A DNA stretch of 23,071 bases, from positions 1-23,071 of IMG/VR virus record IMGVR_UViG_3300032331_002187. One strand, written 5' to 3'. Shown one piece after another: positions 1 through 5,965 of this stretch. Within the stretch, counting starts at the first letter, position 1, and every line of letters starts with the position of its first letter. Source of the stretch: a virus. The notes under the pieces are model-generated. The model was not told where the DNA came from. It worked only from the letters and a program-made list of their open reading frames with translations, and ran no database searches. The translations under genes were made by a program, and so were the position numbers.

Positions 1-891
1 ATTATTTACGATGATTTGATTCACATTCAATTTTGGAATCTCCAAATAAACATTTTCCCAACCATCCAGATTCACAAGATCTTTGAGTGCTTTTTCAAGA
101 TTACCAACAGTCTTGACTCCAGGTTCAGATGTTTCACCACCTTGCTCACTTTTAACTTTTTGTTTTTGTTGTTGTTCTTGAGATTTCTGTTCGCCAGTTT
201 GATCAGAACTTGCACCATCGCCACTCTCTATTTCAGGTTGGTCATTGTCAACTTCCTGTTGATCTGAGAAATCAGAAGCAGGAGAATTTCCACCAGATTG
301 TGGAATTTCATGAGAATCTAGATTGATTTTAGTTTCTTCCTGCTGCTTTTGCTTACAATACTTATAGAGAACCTCAGCAGCATCTAGTGCCTCACTAAAG
401 GTTTCTGCCGTACCGATTTGGTCAATAATTTCCCACTCTTCTACCGTAAAATTGAGAGAGAGAAAATTACCAACTTTAAAATAAAGATTCGCACGATCAG
501 CAAGATTATAAGTAGAAGTATCTTCATTCTCTAACTGAAAGAAGTCCTCATCGTTTAACTCCTTATAACCATTAAAGAAAGTTTTAGCAAGTCCAGCATA
601 TTTACGCTTCATCAACTTCTCAACCCGTGCATCCTCAGTTACATTCACAAACTGAGGGGGGATTTTGCGTGTTTTAGACCAGTCAATATCATCGGTAAAA
701 ATTGAATGCCCGCACTCATGGGCTACAAGCAAATCATAGACATTATTGCTAGCCTTTTCCCACATCGGGAGAGTAAGAACTCTGGTATGGACATTAAAGC
801 AGGCAGTCTCAACTTTCTTATGCTCAACAACAATATCTTCTGTTGCTAGAAGACGAGCAAGCATTCCCTTTACTTCAAAATTGACAGACAT
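1..891 (-). CDS. HExxH metallopeptidase-like phage protein, C-terminus beyond the window
   Basis: An ATG at 889-891 opens a frame that stays open to the left edge: 297 codons with no stop, so the C-terminus is missing. The protein starts MSVNFEVKGMLARLLATED. Near residues 58-62 it has HECGH, the HExxH zinc-binding signature of metallopeptidases, in the context LLVAHECGHSIFTDD. About 20 residues on, NVTEDARVEKLM could supply the third ligand, as in VWA/CobT-linked peptidases. Residues of roughly 185-260 form a Gln/Glu/Ser-rich low-complexity linker. Marine T4-like phages carry proteins of this type annotated as peptidase or VWA-domain protein; a VWA domain would lie in the missing part. The role in infection is unknown. 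It follows a terminator and a TATAAT-type -10, and no strong ribosome binding site is visible. The zinc motif is clear; proteolytic activity is inference. Confidence 0.7.
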   Translation of the reverse strand, partial: MSVNFEVKGMLARLLATEDIVVEHKKVETACFNVHTRVLTLPMWEKASNNVYDLLVAHECGHSIFTDDIDWSKTRKIPPQFVNVTEDARVEKLMKRKYAGLAKTFFNGYKELNDEDFFQLENEDTSTYNLADRANLYFKVGNFLSLNFTVEEWEIIDQIGTAETFSEALDAAEVLYKYCKQKQQEETKINLDSHEIPQSGGNSPASDFSDQQEVDNDQPEIESGDGASSDQTGEQKSQEQQQKQKVKSEQGGETSEPGVKTVGNLEKALKDLVNLDGWENVYLEIPKLNVNQIIVNN

Positions 892-913
892 TGGTGTTTT
901 TTGAACTGACCGT

Positions 914-919
914 ATTATA
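914..919 (-). promoter_or_regulatory. TATAAT -10 element upstream of the metallopeptidase gene
   Basis: The minus strand reads TTTTTTTGTATAATACGG here: a perfect -10 hexamer directly after the T-tract of the preceding terminator. No convincing -35 lies 17 bases upstream, where the terminator hairpin sits. The ATG is about 23 bases downstream. It could be an early promoter read by host RNA polymerase or a divergent late promoter. Confidence 0.4.
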
Positions 920-920
920 C

Positions 921-945
921 AAAAAAAGGAGATCTTGCGACCTCC
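921..945 (-). terminator. Rho-independent terminator with GCAA loop after the 155-aa gene
   Basis: On the minus strand a 7-bp stem (GGAGGTC pairing with GATCTCC, one G-U) closes a GCAA tetraloop and is followed by seven T. It sits about 30 bases after the stop codon of the 977-1444 gene. The hairpin is part of a 51-bp direct repeat with 1471-1521. Confidence 0.85.
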
Positions 946-971
946 CAGTGTGCCAGTTTAAAAAGTGGTTT
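921..971. repeat. 51-bp direct repeat, copy 1 (terminator module)
   Basis: This block matches 1471-1521 with only three substitutions (positions 932, 943 and 961). It contains the terminator hairpin plus about 25 conserved bases on its upstream side in the minus-strand sense, including AAACTGGCACACTGGG. Conservation outside the stem suggests recent duplication together with the upstream gene, or function in the flank. Confidence 0.9.
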
Positions 972-976
972 TATGA

Positions 977-1444
977 TCAGGGATTATTCCTGTCTACATT
1001 TGCCAGATGTGTTCTACGTCTTTTAGCACGAGCAGCGGCCTCCTTTCGCGCTGCATCTGCAAATGCTTTTGGATTTGCTTGAATTGCCGCACCAACAGCA
1101 TTTTGCTGCTCAGCACGTCTTGCTGCCTCATCTGCTGCAGGAGCACCTTCAACAATACTCTCTATCCACTCTCCACCCATGTTTGCCATGATTTGGAGTG
1201 CTGCCTCTTCATTATCAGCATATCCTTCATTGATTAGATGTGAGAGAATGATGTCGTAGAGGTCAGTTTCTTCTTTTCTTATGACATTTTTCATTTTTGG
1301 TCCTTTTATTGTTCCACCACCTTTAGGTCCACCCTCAGCATCTCGCATATCATAAGTATCCGATATTCTAGGACCCCTACCAGTTTCCTGTTCATAAACA
1401 TTCAAATATGCTTCTTGAAGATTGCGAATATCTTGGGAATTCAT
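977..1444 (-). CDS. MNS-family accessory protein A with EGYAD box
   Basis: This 155-aa protein has no function I recognise. Residues 1-19 (MNSQDIRNLQEAYLNVYEQ) match the N-termini of the proteins at 1521-2159 and 2797-3735. Residues 61-99 hold the shared box, with DLYDIILSHL, EGYADNEEAA, IMANM and ESIVE. The C-terminal 55 residues are rich in Ala, Arg and Lys (ARKEAAARAKRRR), which could bind nucleic acid. The box ends in I-V-E, which fits the (L/I)xE pattern cut by T4-type prohead protease, though that is only suggestive. The gene has its own late promoter at 1464-1471 and its own terminator at 921-945, so it is probably a late, single-gene unit. No clear Shine-Dalgarno sequence is seen. A capsid-packaged or host-modifying role is possible but unproven. 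Confidence 0.8.
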   Translation of the reverse strand: MNSQDIRNLQEAYLNVYEQETGRGPRISDTYDMRDAEGGPKGGGTIKGPKMKNVIRKEETDLYDIILSHLINEGYADNEEAALQIMANMGGEWIESIVEGAPAADEAARRAEQQNAVGAAIQANPKAFADAARKEAAARAKRRRTHLANVDRNNP

Positions 1445-1463
1445 CTTACAACTACTTTTTAGT

Positions 1464-1471
1464 TATTTATA
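1464..1471 (-). promoter_or_regulatory. T4-type late promoter for protein A
   Basis: The minus strand shows a perfect TATAAATA octamer about 20 bases upstream of the ATG at 1444. Its first bases are the end of the T-tract of the preceding terminator. The leader after it (CTAAAAAGTAGTTGTAAG) is nearly identical to that of the 3735 gene. Confidence 0.8.
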
Positions 1472-1495
1472 AAAAAAGGAGGTCTTGCGACCCCC
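1471..1495 (-). terminator. Rho-independent terminator with GCAA loop after protein B
   Basis: Minus-strand stem GGGGGTC / GACCTCC (one G-U) with a GCAA loop and a run of seven T, downstream of the 1521-2159 stop codon. The T-tract runs into the late promoter of the next gene. Confidence 0.85.
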
Positions 1496-1521
1496 CAGTG
1501 TGCCAGTTTAGAAAGTGGTTT
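1471..1521. repeat. 51-bp direct repeat, copy 2 (terminator module)
   Basis: Second copy of the block at 921-971. The differences in the stem (932 and 943 versus 1482 and 1493) only exchange pairs allowed by G-U wobble, so the hairpin is preserved. The copy reaches the stop codon region of protein B. Confidence 0.9.
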
Positions 1522-2159
1522 CAGGCACCCTTTACTTTTGTGCGTGGGACAAATTTCTCCCAGTTGTCTCCGTGCTTTTTCTTCAATTCCTTAACTTTAT
1601 CATTTGCCCTATGGGCATCCGCAAGACTATGAGTGTTTCCAGGACTATCTGGATCCATAGATTCAACAATACTCTCTTTCCAATTGTCACTCATATTTGC
1701 CATAATAGCAAGGGCCGCTTCATTTGTATCAGCATAACCTTCGGCAACCAGGTGCTCCAAAATATGCTCAAACATATCTTTCCCACCCTTTTTAGGAACT
1801 TTGTTTCTTACTTTAAGTACCTGGCGGCCACCTTCTGCCCTCTCTTCCTGAGAAGCACCAGGTCTAAAACGACCCATCATTAATCTACTGTCTCTTTCAA
1901 CCTCTGCTTCTGGTCTTCCTCTTTCTTTATCAGCTTTACGCTGTGCTGATTCATGAGAAAGAGCGCTCAAACTAGTTCTTCTACCTTCATCGAGTTGAAT
2001 ATAATGCTCATACATCTCATCCCAAGTATAATCACTCAAATCATAACCTTCTTCGAGAAGATTATTGACCCAAGACTCGAATTCTAGTTTTTCTCTAATA
2101 TCGTTATCATATACTGCAAGATATGATTCTTGAAGAGTGCGAAATTCTTTTGAGTTCAT
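1521..2159 (-). CDS. MNS-family accessory protein B with two EGY modules
   Basis: This 212-aa protein of unknown function is paralogous to those at 977-1444 and 2797-3735. Residues 1-17 (MNSKEFRTLQESYLAVY) are the family N-terminus. Residues 28-53 hold an extra module, WVNNLLEEGYDLSDYTWDE followed by MYEHY. Residues 128-166 hold the shared box (ILEHLVAEGYADTNEAAL, IMANM, ESIVE). The two modules resemble each other (LLxEGYD... and LVxEGYAD...), so an internal duplication is possible. The region between them is highly charged (RKADKERGRPEAEVERD). The gene is flanked by its own perfect late promoter (2183-2190) and terminator (1471-1495). Similar N-termini and modules are, from memory, frequent in hypothetical proteins of marine T4-like phages. 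Confidence 0.8.
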   Translation of the reverse strand: MNSKEFRTLQESYLAVYDNDIREKLEFESWVNNLLEEGYDLSDYTWDEMYEHYIQLDEGRRTSLSALSHESAQRKADKERGRPEAEVERDSRLMMGRFRPGASQEERAEGGRQVLKVRNKVPKKGGKDMFEHILEHLVAEGYADTNEAALAIMANMSDNWKESIVESMDPDSPGNTHSLADAHRANDKVKELKKKHGDNWEKFVPRTKVKGA

Positions 2160-2182
2160 CTTTACAAAAATACTTTTTCAAT

Positions 2183-2190
2183 TATTTATA
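2183..2190 (-). promoter_or_regulatory. T4-type late promoter for protein B
   Basis: Perfect TATAAATA on the minus strand, 24 bases upstream of the ATG at 2159. The octamer contains the TAA stop codon of the preceding gene (2186-2188), so coding end and promoter share bases. Confidence 0.8.
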
Positions 2191-2455
2191 ATCCTTGTCT
2201 TTTTTGAGATTGTTTTTGCATTTGTGTTATTCTTGGAATATCCTGAGACAAAGGAGATTTTGGTCTGTAGTTAGTATGCTCGGGATATTTTAAAAGATGA
2301 GCTTCGGCACCTATTGCATCAGCAACTTCAGTATTTCCACTTGCCTTTGCTTTAGCATATCCAGTTTTTGTCATTTGAATTGCTGCCTTCCTACTATCAT
2401 AGTTTGGGGCATTTTCAATATCTGCTTCTGAAATAAACTGTTTAAAGGTTTTCAT
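2186..2455 (-). CDS. Small protein with capsid-targeting-like N-terminus (MKTFKQFISEA)
   Basis: An 89-aa protein of unknown function. Its start, MKTFKQFISEADIENA, closely resembles the capsid-targeting sequence of T4 internal head proteins (MKTYQEFIAEA in IPI and IPIII). That peptide directs the protein into the prohead and is removed by the gp21 protease after Glu in an (L/I)xE context. The I-S-E/A at residues 8-11 fits that cleavage rule. The remaining 79 residues are polar and basic (MTKTGYAKAKAS, QMQKQSQKRQGL), as expected of a DNA-associated internal protein. The ATG directly abuts the TAA of the upstream gene, which carries a similar N-terminus, so the two are probably translated together from the late promoter at 3756-3763. 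Packaging and injection are inferred from the N-terminal resemblance. Confidence 0.75.
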   Translation of the reverse strand: MKTFKQFISEADIENAPNYDSRKAAIQMTKTGYAKAKASGNTEVADAIGAEAHLLKYPEHTNYRPKSPLSQDIPRITQMQKQSQKRQGL

Positions 2456-2800
2456 TTACACATCAGTATATTTTGGTTTTTTATAATTACCCCGAATAAC
2501 TGGCATATTATCTGGATTTGAATTTTTGGGAGTTGATATTGGCATTTTTGCAGTGGGTTTGTCCATAATGTCTCTTTTTGCAATATCTTGAATAATATAA
2601 CCACCCCTGCCAGATAAATCAGATGCAGTTTTTCCAACATTTTTAGTTGTTTGTTTTATTGCATCAACTCCACGATTAAGTTGTGTTTTAATTTTATCAA
2701 TAATACTAGGAGATTTTATACCATTAGATGTTGATGGAAGAGCATCAAATGCTTTTCTTGAATTTTCAGATTCTAAAATAAACTGCTTAAAGGTTTTCAC
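2456..2800 (-). CDS. Small protein with capsid-targeting-like N-terminus (MKTFKQFILES)
   Basis: A 114-aa protein of unknown function. It starts at a GTG (2798-2800) that overlaps the TGA stop of the upstream gene as GTGA, typical of translational coupling. Residues 1-11 (MKTFKQFILES) are almost identical to the start of the next gene and resemble the T4 internal-protein capsid-targeting peptide; I-L-E/S would suit gp21-type cleavage. The body is basic, Ser/Thr/Asn-rich and lacks hydrophobic segments (SIIDKIKTQLNRGVDAIKQT). After the shared N-terminus the two proteins diverge, so the tag looks modular. A frame-shifted ATG at 2640 gives only a shadow reading frame and is not used. Confidence 0.7.
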   Translation of the reverse strand: MKTFKQFILESENSRKAFDALPSTSNGIKSPSIIDKIKTQLNRGVDAIKQTTKNVGKTASDLSGRGGYIIQDIAKRDIMDKPTAKMPISTPKNSNPDNMPVIRGNYKKPKYTDV

Positions 2801-3735
2801 TTTTGTCCGTAATATGCTCTTTGTTTTGCAATCGTTTTATTTGCGATATTCTGAGTTCCTTTATATCCAGGTTTTTGTTTTCCTGCTTTTACTAACCACT
2901 CATCAGCATCTTGTGCTTGGGATCTCATTTGATCATCCTTCATATCTGCAAAAGAAGGAACATCATAAGATGGTTTTCGGAATATACTGTTTGCAGTATC
3001 TGGACCGTATGGTTTTCTAGTAAGACTTCTAGGTGGAGTATATGGTTCTGGTTGTTGTTTTGGTTCTTTTTTTGGTCCAAAATTAATATTATAATCTCCT
3101 GGTGTTATTCCACCACTAGAATTAGAACTACCAGAATTAGAAGTAGATGAAGGTTTTGCTGCCATATTTTTCTGCCCAAGAGCAATAACTTGATCTTTAC
3201 TCATTCCAGATTTTTTCATTTTAGCATTACCACCACCTGCTTCAAAATCAGTCATTTCAACAATACTATCTCTCCACTCTTCACTCATATTGACCATAAT
3301 AGCAGTTGCTGCTTCTTCAGTATCAGCATATCCTTCATCAAGAAGATGTGAAAGGATTACATCATAGAGGTCAACTTCCTCAATCTTCATTCTATCTGCA
3401 GATCCTTGTTGAACTTTTGCAGTATTGTACCTAGATCTTTCATCTGCAGTAGGACCTGCTCCAACTCTAGATTGCTTATAAAGACCACGATCAATCGTTG
3501 TATCACCTTTAGAAATTTTTTCTCTTTGCGCTGGAGTAGTAGTCGTAAATGTTCCAGGAACAGGTTTGTTTGGTCCAACACCAATATCAGTTCCAGGTAT
3601 AGACAATGTTGGTTTTACTTTTACAGAACCAGGAACACCACCTTTTTGTGCAAGGACTTCTGCTTCATCAAGTTCTTGGGGAGCATAAACTTGAGTATAA
3701 GCTTTTTGAATAGCACGAAGTTCTTGGGAATTCAT
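2797..3735 (-). CDS. MNS-family accessory protein C with EGYAD box
   Basis: The largest paralogue, 312 aa, function not recognised. Residues 1-17 (MNSQELRAIQKAYTQVY) and the box at 122-160 (DLYDVILSHLLDEGYADTEE, IMVNM, DSIVE) match the proteins at 977-1444 and 1521-2159. The stretch between is Pro/Gly/Thr-rich and probably disordered. After the box come a Ser/Asn-rich linker (SSTSNSGSSNSSGG, near residue 190) and a Pro/Lys-rich tail ending in KQRAYYGQK. It lacks signal peptide and membrane segments. It heads a three-gene unit with 2456-2800 and 2186-2455, driven by the late promoter at 3756-3763. Co-transcription with two capsid-targeted candidates suggests, but does not prove, a shared late role in the virion. 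Confidence 0.8.
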   Translation of the reverse strand: MNSQELRAIQKAYTQVYAPQELDEAEVLAQKGGVPGSVKVKPTLSIPGTDIGVGPNKPVPGTFTTTTPAQREKISKGDTTIDRGLYKQSRVGAGPTADERSRYNTAKVQQGSADRMKIEEVDLYDVILSHLLDEGYADTEEAATAIMVNMSEEWRDSIVEMTDFEAGGGNAKMKKSGMSKDQVIALGQKNMAAKPSSTSNSGSSNSSGGITPGDYNINFGPKKEPKQQPEPYTPPRSLTRKPYGPDTANSIFRKPSYDVPSFADMKDDQMRSQAQDADEWLVKAGKQKPGYKGTQNIANKTIAKQRAYYGQK

Positions 3736-3755
3736 CTTAAAACTACTTTTTTAGG

Positions 3756-3763
3756 TATTTATA
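3756..3763 (-). promoter_or_regulatory. T4-type late promoter for the protein C unit
   Basis: Perfect TATAAATA on the minus strand, 21 bases before the ATG at 3735. It continues directly from the T-tract of the terminator at 3763-3798. The leader (CCTAAAAAAGTAGTTTTAAG) closely matches that of protein A. Confidence 0.8.
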
Positions 3764-3798
3764 AAAAAAGAAGCATCTCTTTGATTGAGACGCTTCTT
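3763..3798 (-). terminator. Rho-independent terminator after the gp46 operon
   Basis: Minus-strand 12-bp stem AAGAAGCGTCTC / GAGATGCTTCTT (one G-U) with a 7-base loop and a run of T. It begins within the stop codon of the 60-aa gene and closes the gp55-gp47-gp46 transcription unit. Confidence 0.85.
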
Positions 3799-3979
3799 AA
3801 GATTCTTCATTCTTTTTTTCGCTTGGCGAATTGCCTGAGGTTTCTTCTTCCCCTTGTCGGGACGACGCGACGGGTGGCGTCCACTTTCCCAGATTTTGTG
3901 GTGGGCCATAGATCCAACGGTCTAGTTTAGACAGCATTCTATCTATAAAAATATCAATCCTATCGGGTTCGTGTGCCAC
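3797..3979 (-). CDS. Small hypothetical protein at the end of the gp46 operon
   Basis: A 60-aa frame starting at GTG (3977-3979), 14 bases after the gp46 stop codon. The product starts MAHEPDRIDIFIDRM and continues with a basic/aromatic stretch (SKLDRWIYG), then a Ser/Glu/Lys-rich tail ending SEKKNEES. The first 25 residues could form an amphipathic helix. The stop codon lies in the terminator stem, which supports a real end of the operon. Codons 20-45 are noticeably richer in G and C than the surroundings. I do not recognise the family and no strong Shine-Dalgarno sequence is seen. No later in-frame start looks better. Confidence 0.5.
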   Translation of the reverse strand: MAHEPDRIDIFIDRMLSKLDRWIYGPPQNLGKWTPPVASSRQGEEETSGNSPSEKKNEES

Positions 3980-3993
3980 TTTAAAAATCGTCC

Positions 3994-5709
3994 CTATGAT
4001 TCAGTTTTATAAGAAAATCCACCTTTCTTATCAAATCTAATAACATTATCAAACTTATCGTGAAGTTCTGACTTATGAGATATTACAAAAATATTCGCAT
4101 CTTTAATCACATAACGAATGATCTTAAGAAACTCATCAGTTCCAAATCCATCAAGAGAACTATCAAATACCTCATCCATAATCAATAGATTTGTATTTAC
4201 AGAGTTCTTCAATCTTGCAACTTCTCTCCAAGTAAAGAGTAGAGATAAGTCTACTCGCATTTTCTCTCCCTCAGAGAATGAGGAATATGAGAAGTTTTCG
4301 TGAATAGGAGATTGAATAGATTCATTGAATTCCTCATCAAGATTAAAGTTAATATAGAAGTCCATCATCTGAAGATAACGGTTAACTTGCTGATTGATGA
4401 AGGGAAGATATTTTTTGATGATCTTCGTCTTTACCCCATCATCTTTAAGAAGAGAGTATGCAAAATCATAATAAACAACCTCATCCTTCTTCTTTGAAAG
4501 ACTCTCAAATGTTTTTTGCAGATTTTCTCTAAACTCCTCTAACTTTTCATGCTCAGTATTTCGATTTTCAAGTTGTTCGGTAATAGTTTGAATTTCAGAT
4601 TCAAGATCTCTGATCTGTCGCTGATTGAGTGAAATCCTAGTATTGTTTTGAGAAATCTCATGATTGAGTTTCGTTATCTCCTTTGAAAGTAAGGTGAATT
4701 GACGCTCCCTCTCTTCTTCCATCTTGATGGTATCTTCAAGGTCTTTATAACCAGATTGCAATTCCTTTGCTTTATTTTGAGCATCTGCAATTCTATCTAG
4801 GCGGAATCTTTCATCAATATCCTGAGTGCAGGTAGGGCATACCGTATTTTCTGTAAAAAATTTATGTTCTGTAGTGATAGCAGATACTTTCTGAGAAATT
4901 TTACCTTTCAGATTTCCAAGTTTTTTAAGTTTATCAGCAGCACCATTTACTTCTTCAAGTTCTTTCGTAAACTTAAAGATATCCTCTTCAGTAATAGAAT
5001 TCTCACGCATATGGATATCAACTTCACCCATAAGTTGAGATACCTTTACCTTACGATTTTCGATATTTTCTTTACCGCGATTTTCCAACTCTTCGATAAA
5101 GTTTTTCTGCATTTTCTCCTTATCTTTGAGATTTTCTTTACGAGACTCTAAAGATTTGATCTGTTCTTTCTCTATACGAATCTTATCTTTGATAAGAGCG
5201 TTCATTGCAGAGAAGATACGAATATCCAACAGATCTTCAATAACTTCACGACGATTTGCCGTAGCCAATTGCATAAAAGGTACAAAATTACTAGAACCCA
5301 GAATCACAATCTGTGTAAAAGACTTATAATTGACCTTGAGAATATTTTCTTCTAGAATTTTTTGATTCGCACGATCATCTGCTTCCTTATGAAGTTGATT
5401 ACCATTAACCTCAATATCAAAAATATTCGGTTTAATTCCACGACGAACAAGATATTCTTTATTGTTTACCGAGAACTCAATCTCAACCAAACAATCCTTT
5501 TCGTTGGTACTATTGGGAAGTTGTGGTTTATTGATTTTACGAAACGGGCGATTGAACAGCACAAAAGTAAGCGCATCCAATACAGTGGATTTGCCTGCAC
5601 CATTTGTTCCGATAATTAGATTTGTATTATGTTTTTGGAAATCTATTTCAGTCCAGTTATTACCAGTACTTAAAAAGTTCTTCCATTTTATCGTCTTAAA
5701 GGTTATCAT
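3994..5709 (-). CDS. gp46: Recombination endonuclease subunit gp46 (Rad50/SbcC-like ATPase)
   Basis: This 571-aa SMC-type ATPase pairs with gp47 to resect DNA ends for recombination-dependent replication, as T4 gp46/gp47 and bacterial SbcC/SbcD do. Length is close to T4 gp46 (about 560). Visible parts: Walker A GTNGAGKST (34-42); a long Glu/Lys-rich coiled coil from about 170 to 400; a zinc-hook CPTC (291-294) near its middle; the ABC signature SFSEGEKMR (about 477-485); Walker B NLLIMDE (507-513) with the following SLD; and the switch histidine in FVISHKSE (about 545). All catalytic elements are present. The ATG overlaps the end of the DUF3110-like gene by 14 bases, so translation is probably coupled. 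Confidence 0.95.
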   Translation of the reverse strand: MITFKTIKWKNFLSTGNNWTEIDFQKHNTNLIIGTNGAGKSTVLDALTFVLFNRPFRKINKPQLPNSTNEKDCLVEIEFSVNNKEYLVRRGIKPNIFDIEVNGNQLHKEADDRANQKILEENILKVNYKSFTQIVILGSSNFVPFMQLATANRREVIEDLLDIRIFSAMNALIKDKIRIEKEQIKSLESRKENLKDKEKMQKNFIEELENRGKENIENRKVKVSQLMGEVDIHMRENSITEEDIFKFTKELEEVNGAADKLKKLGNLKGKISQKVSAITTEHKFFTENTVCPTCTQDIDERFRLDRIADAQNKAKELQSGYKDLEDTIKMEEERERQFTLLSKEITKLNHEISQNNTRISLNQRQIRDLESEIQTITEQLENRNTEHEKLEEFRENLQKTFESLSKKKDEVVYYDFAYSLLKDDGVKTKIIKKYLPFINQQVNRYLQMMDFYINFNLDEEFNESIQSPIHENFSYSSFSEGEKMRVDLSLLFTWREVARLKNSVNTNLLIMDEVFDSSLDGFGTDEFLKIIRYVIKDANIFVISHKSELHDKFDNVIRFDKKGGFSYKTES

Positions 5710-5965
5710 TCAGATTAGGAGGAATAACAATGTCGTTTGAAGTAATCACTGCATATTTGTAATTATAGCGTCTACAAGTCATTATGGCAAGTGCGCCATC
5801 CACTTCCACAACTTCCATTTCTTTCTCATCTTGATCTTCAAGCATTAGAGCATATCTAAAGGCATCATCCTCTTCCTCAAAGAGAAAAAGAACTTTTTCA
5901 CCGTATCTATTTTGAACGGCATATGCTCCATCGTCTTTTTTATCTTTAAGAGTGAGAAGAAACAT
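5696..5965 (-). CDS. DUF3110-like small protein between gp47 and gp46
   Basis: An 89-aa protein of unknown biochemical role. The stretch VLFLFEEEDDAFRYALMLEDQD and the acidic block after it (EMEVVEVDGA) resemble DUF3110, a family found mainly in cyanobacteria and their phages; this is recognition by eye and not a search result. The ATG overlaps the gp47 stop codon by one base (TAATG) and its end overlaps gp46 by 14 bases. This arrangement implies coordinated translation with the nuclease subunits. It could be a small accessory factor of the gp46/47 complex, or a host-derived passenger. It has no signal peptide or membrane segment. Confidence 0.8.
   Translation of the reverse strand: MFLLTLKDKKDDGAYAVQNRYGEKVLFLFEEEDDAFRYALMLEDQDEKEMEVVEVDGALAIMTCRRYNYKYAVITSNDIVIPPNLNDNL

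Noticed and set aside
881-886. Plus-strand TTGACA
   Set aside because: No acceptable -10 hexamer lies 16-18 bases downstream, so a promoter is not supported.
3406-3930. 174-codon plus-strand open frame
   Set aside because: It crosses the protein C start, its promoter, a terminator and the 60-aa gene in antisense. The product is Cys/Phe/Arg-rich without a plausible domain.
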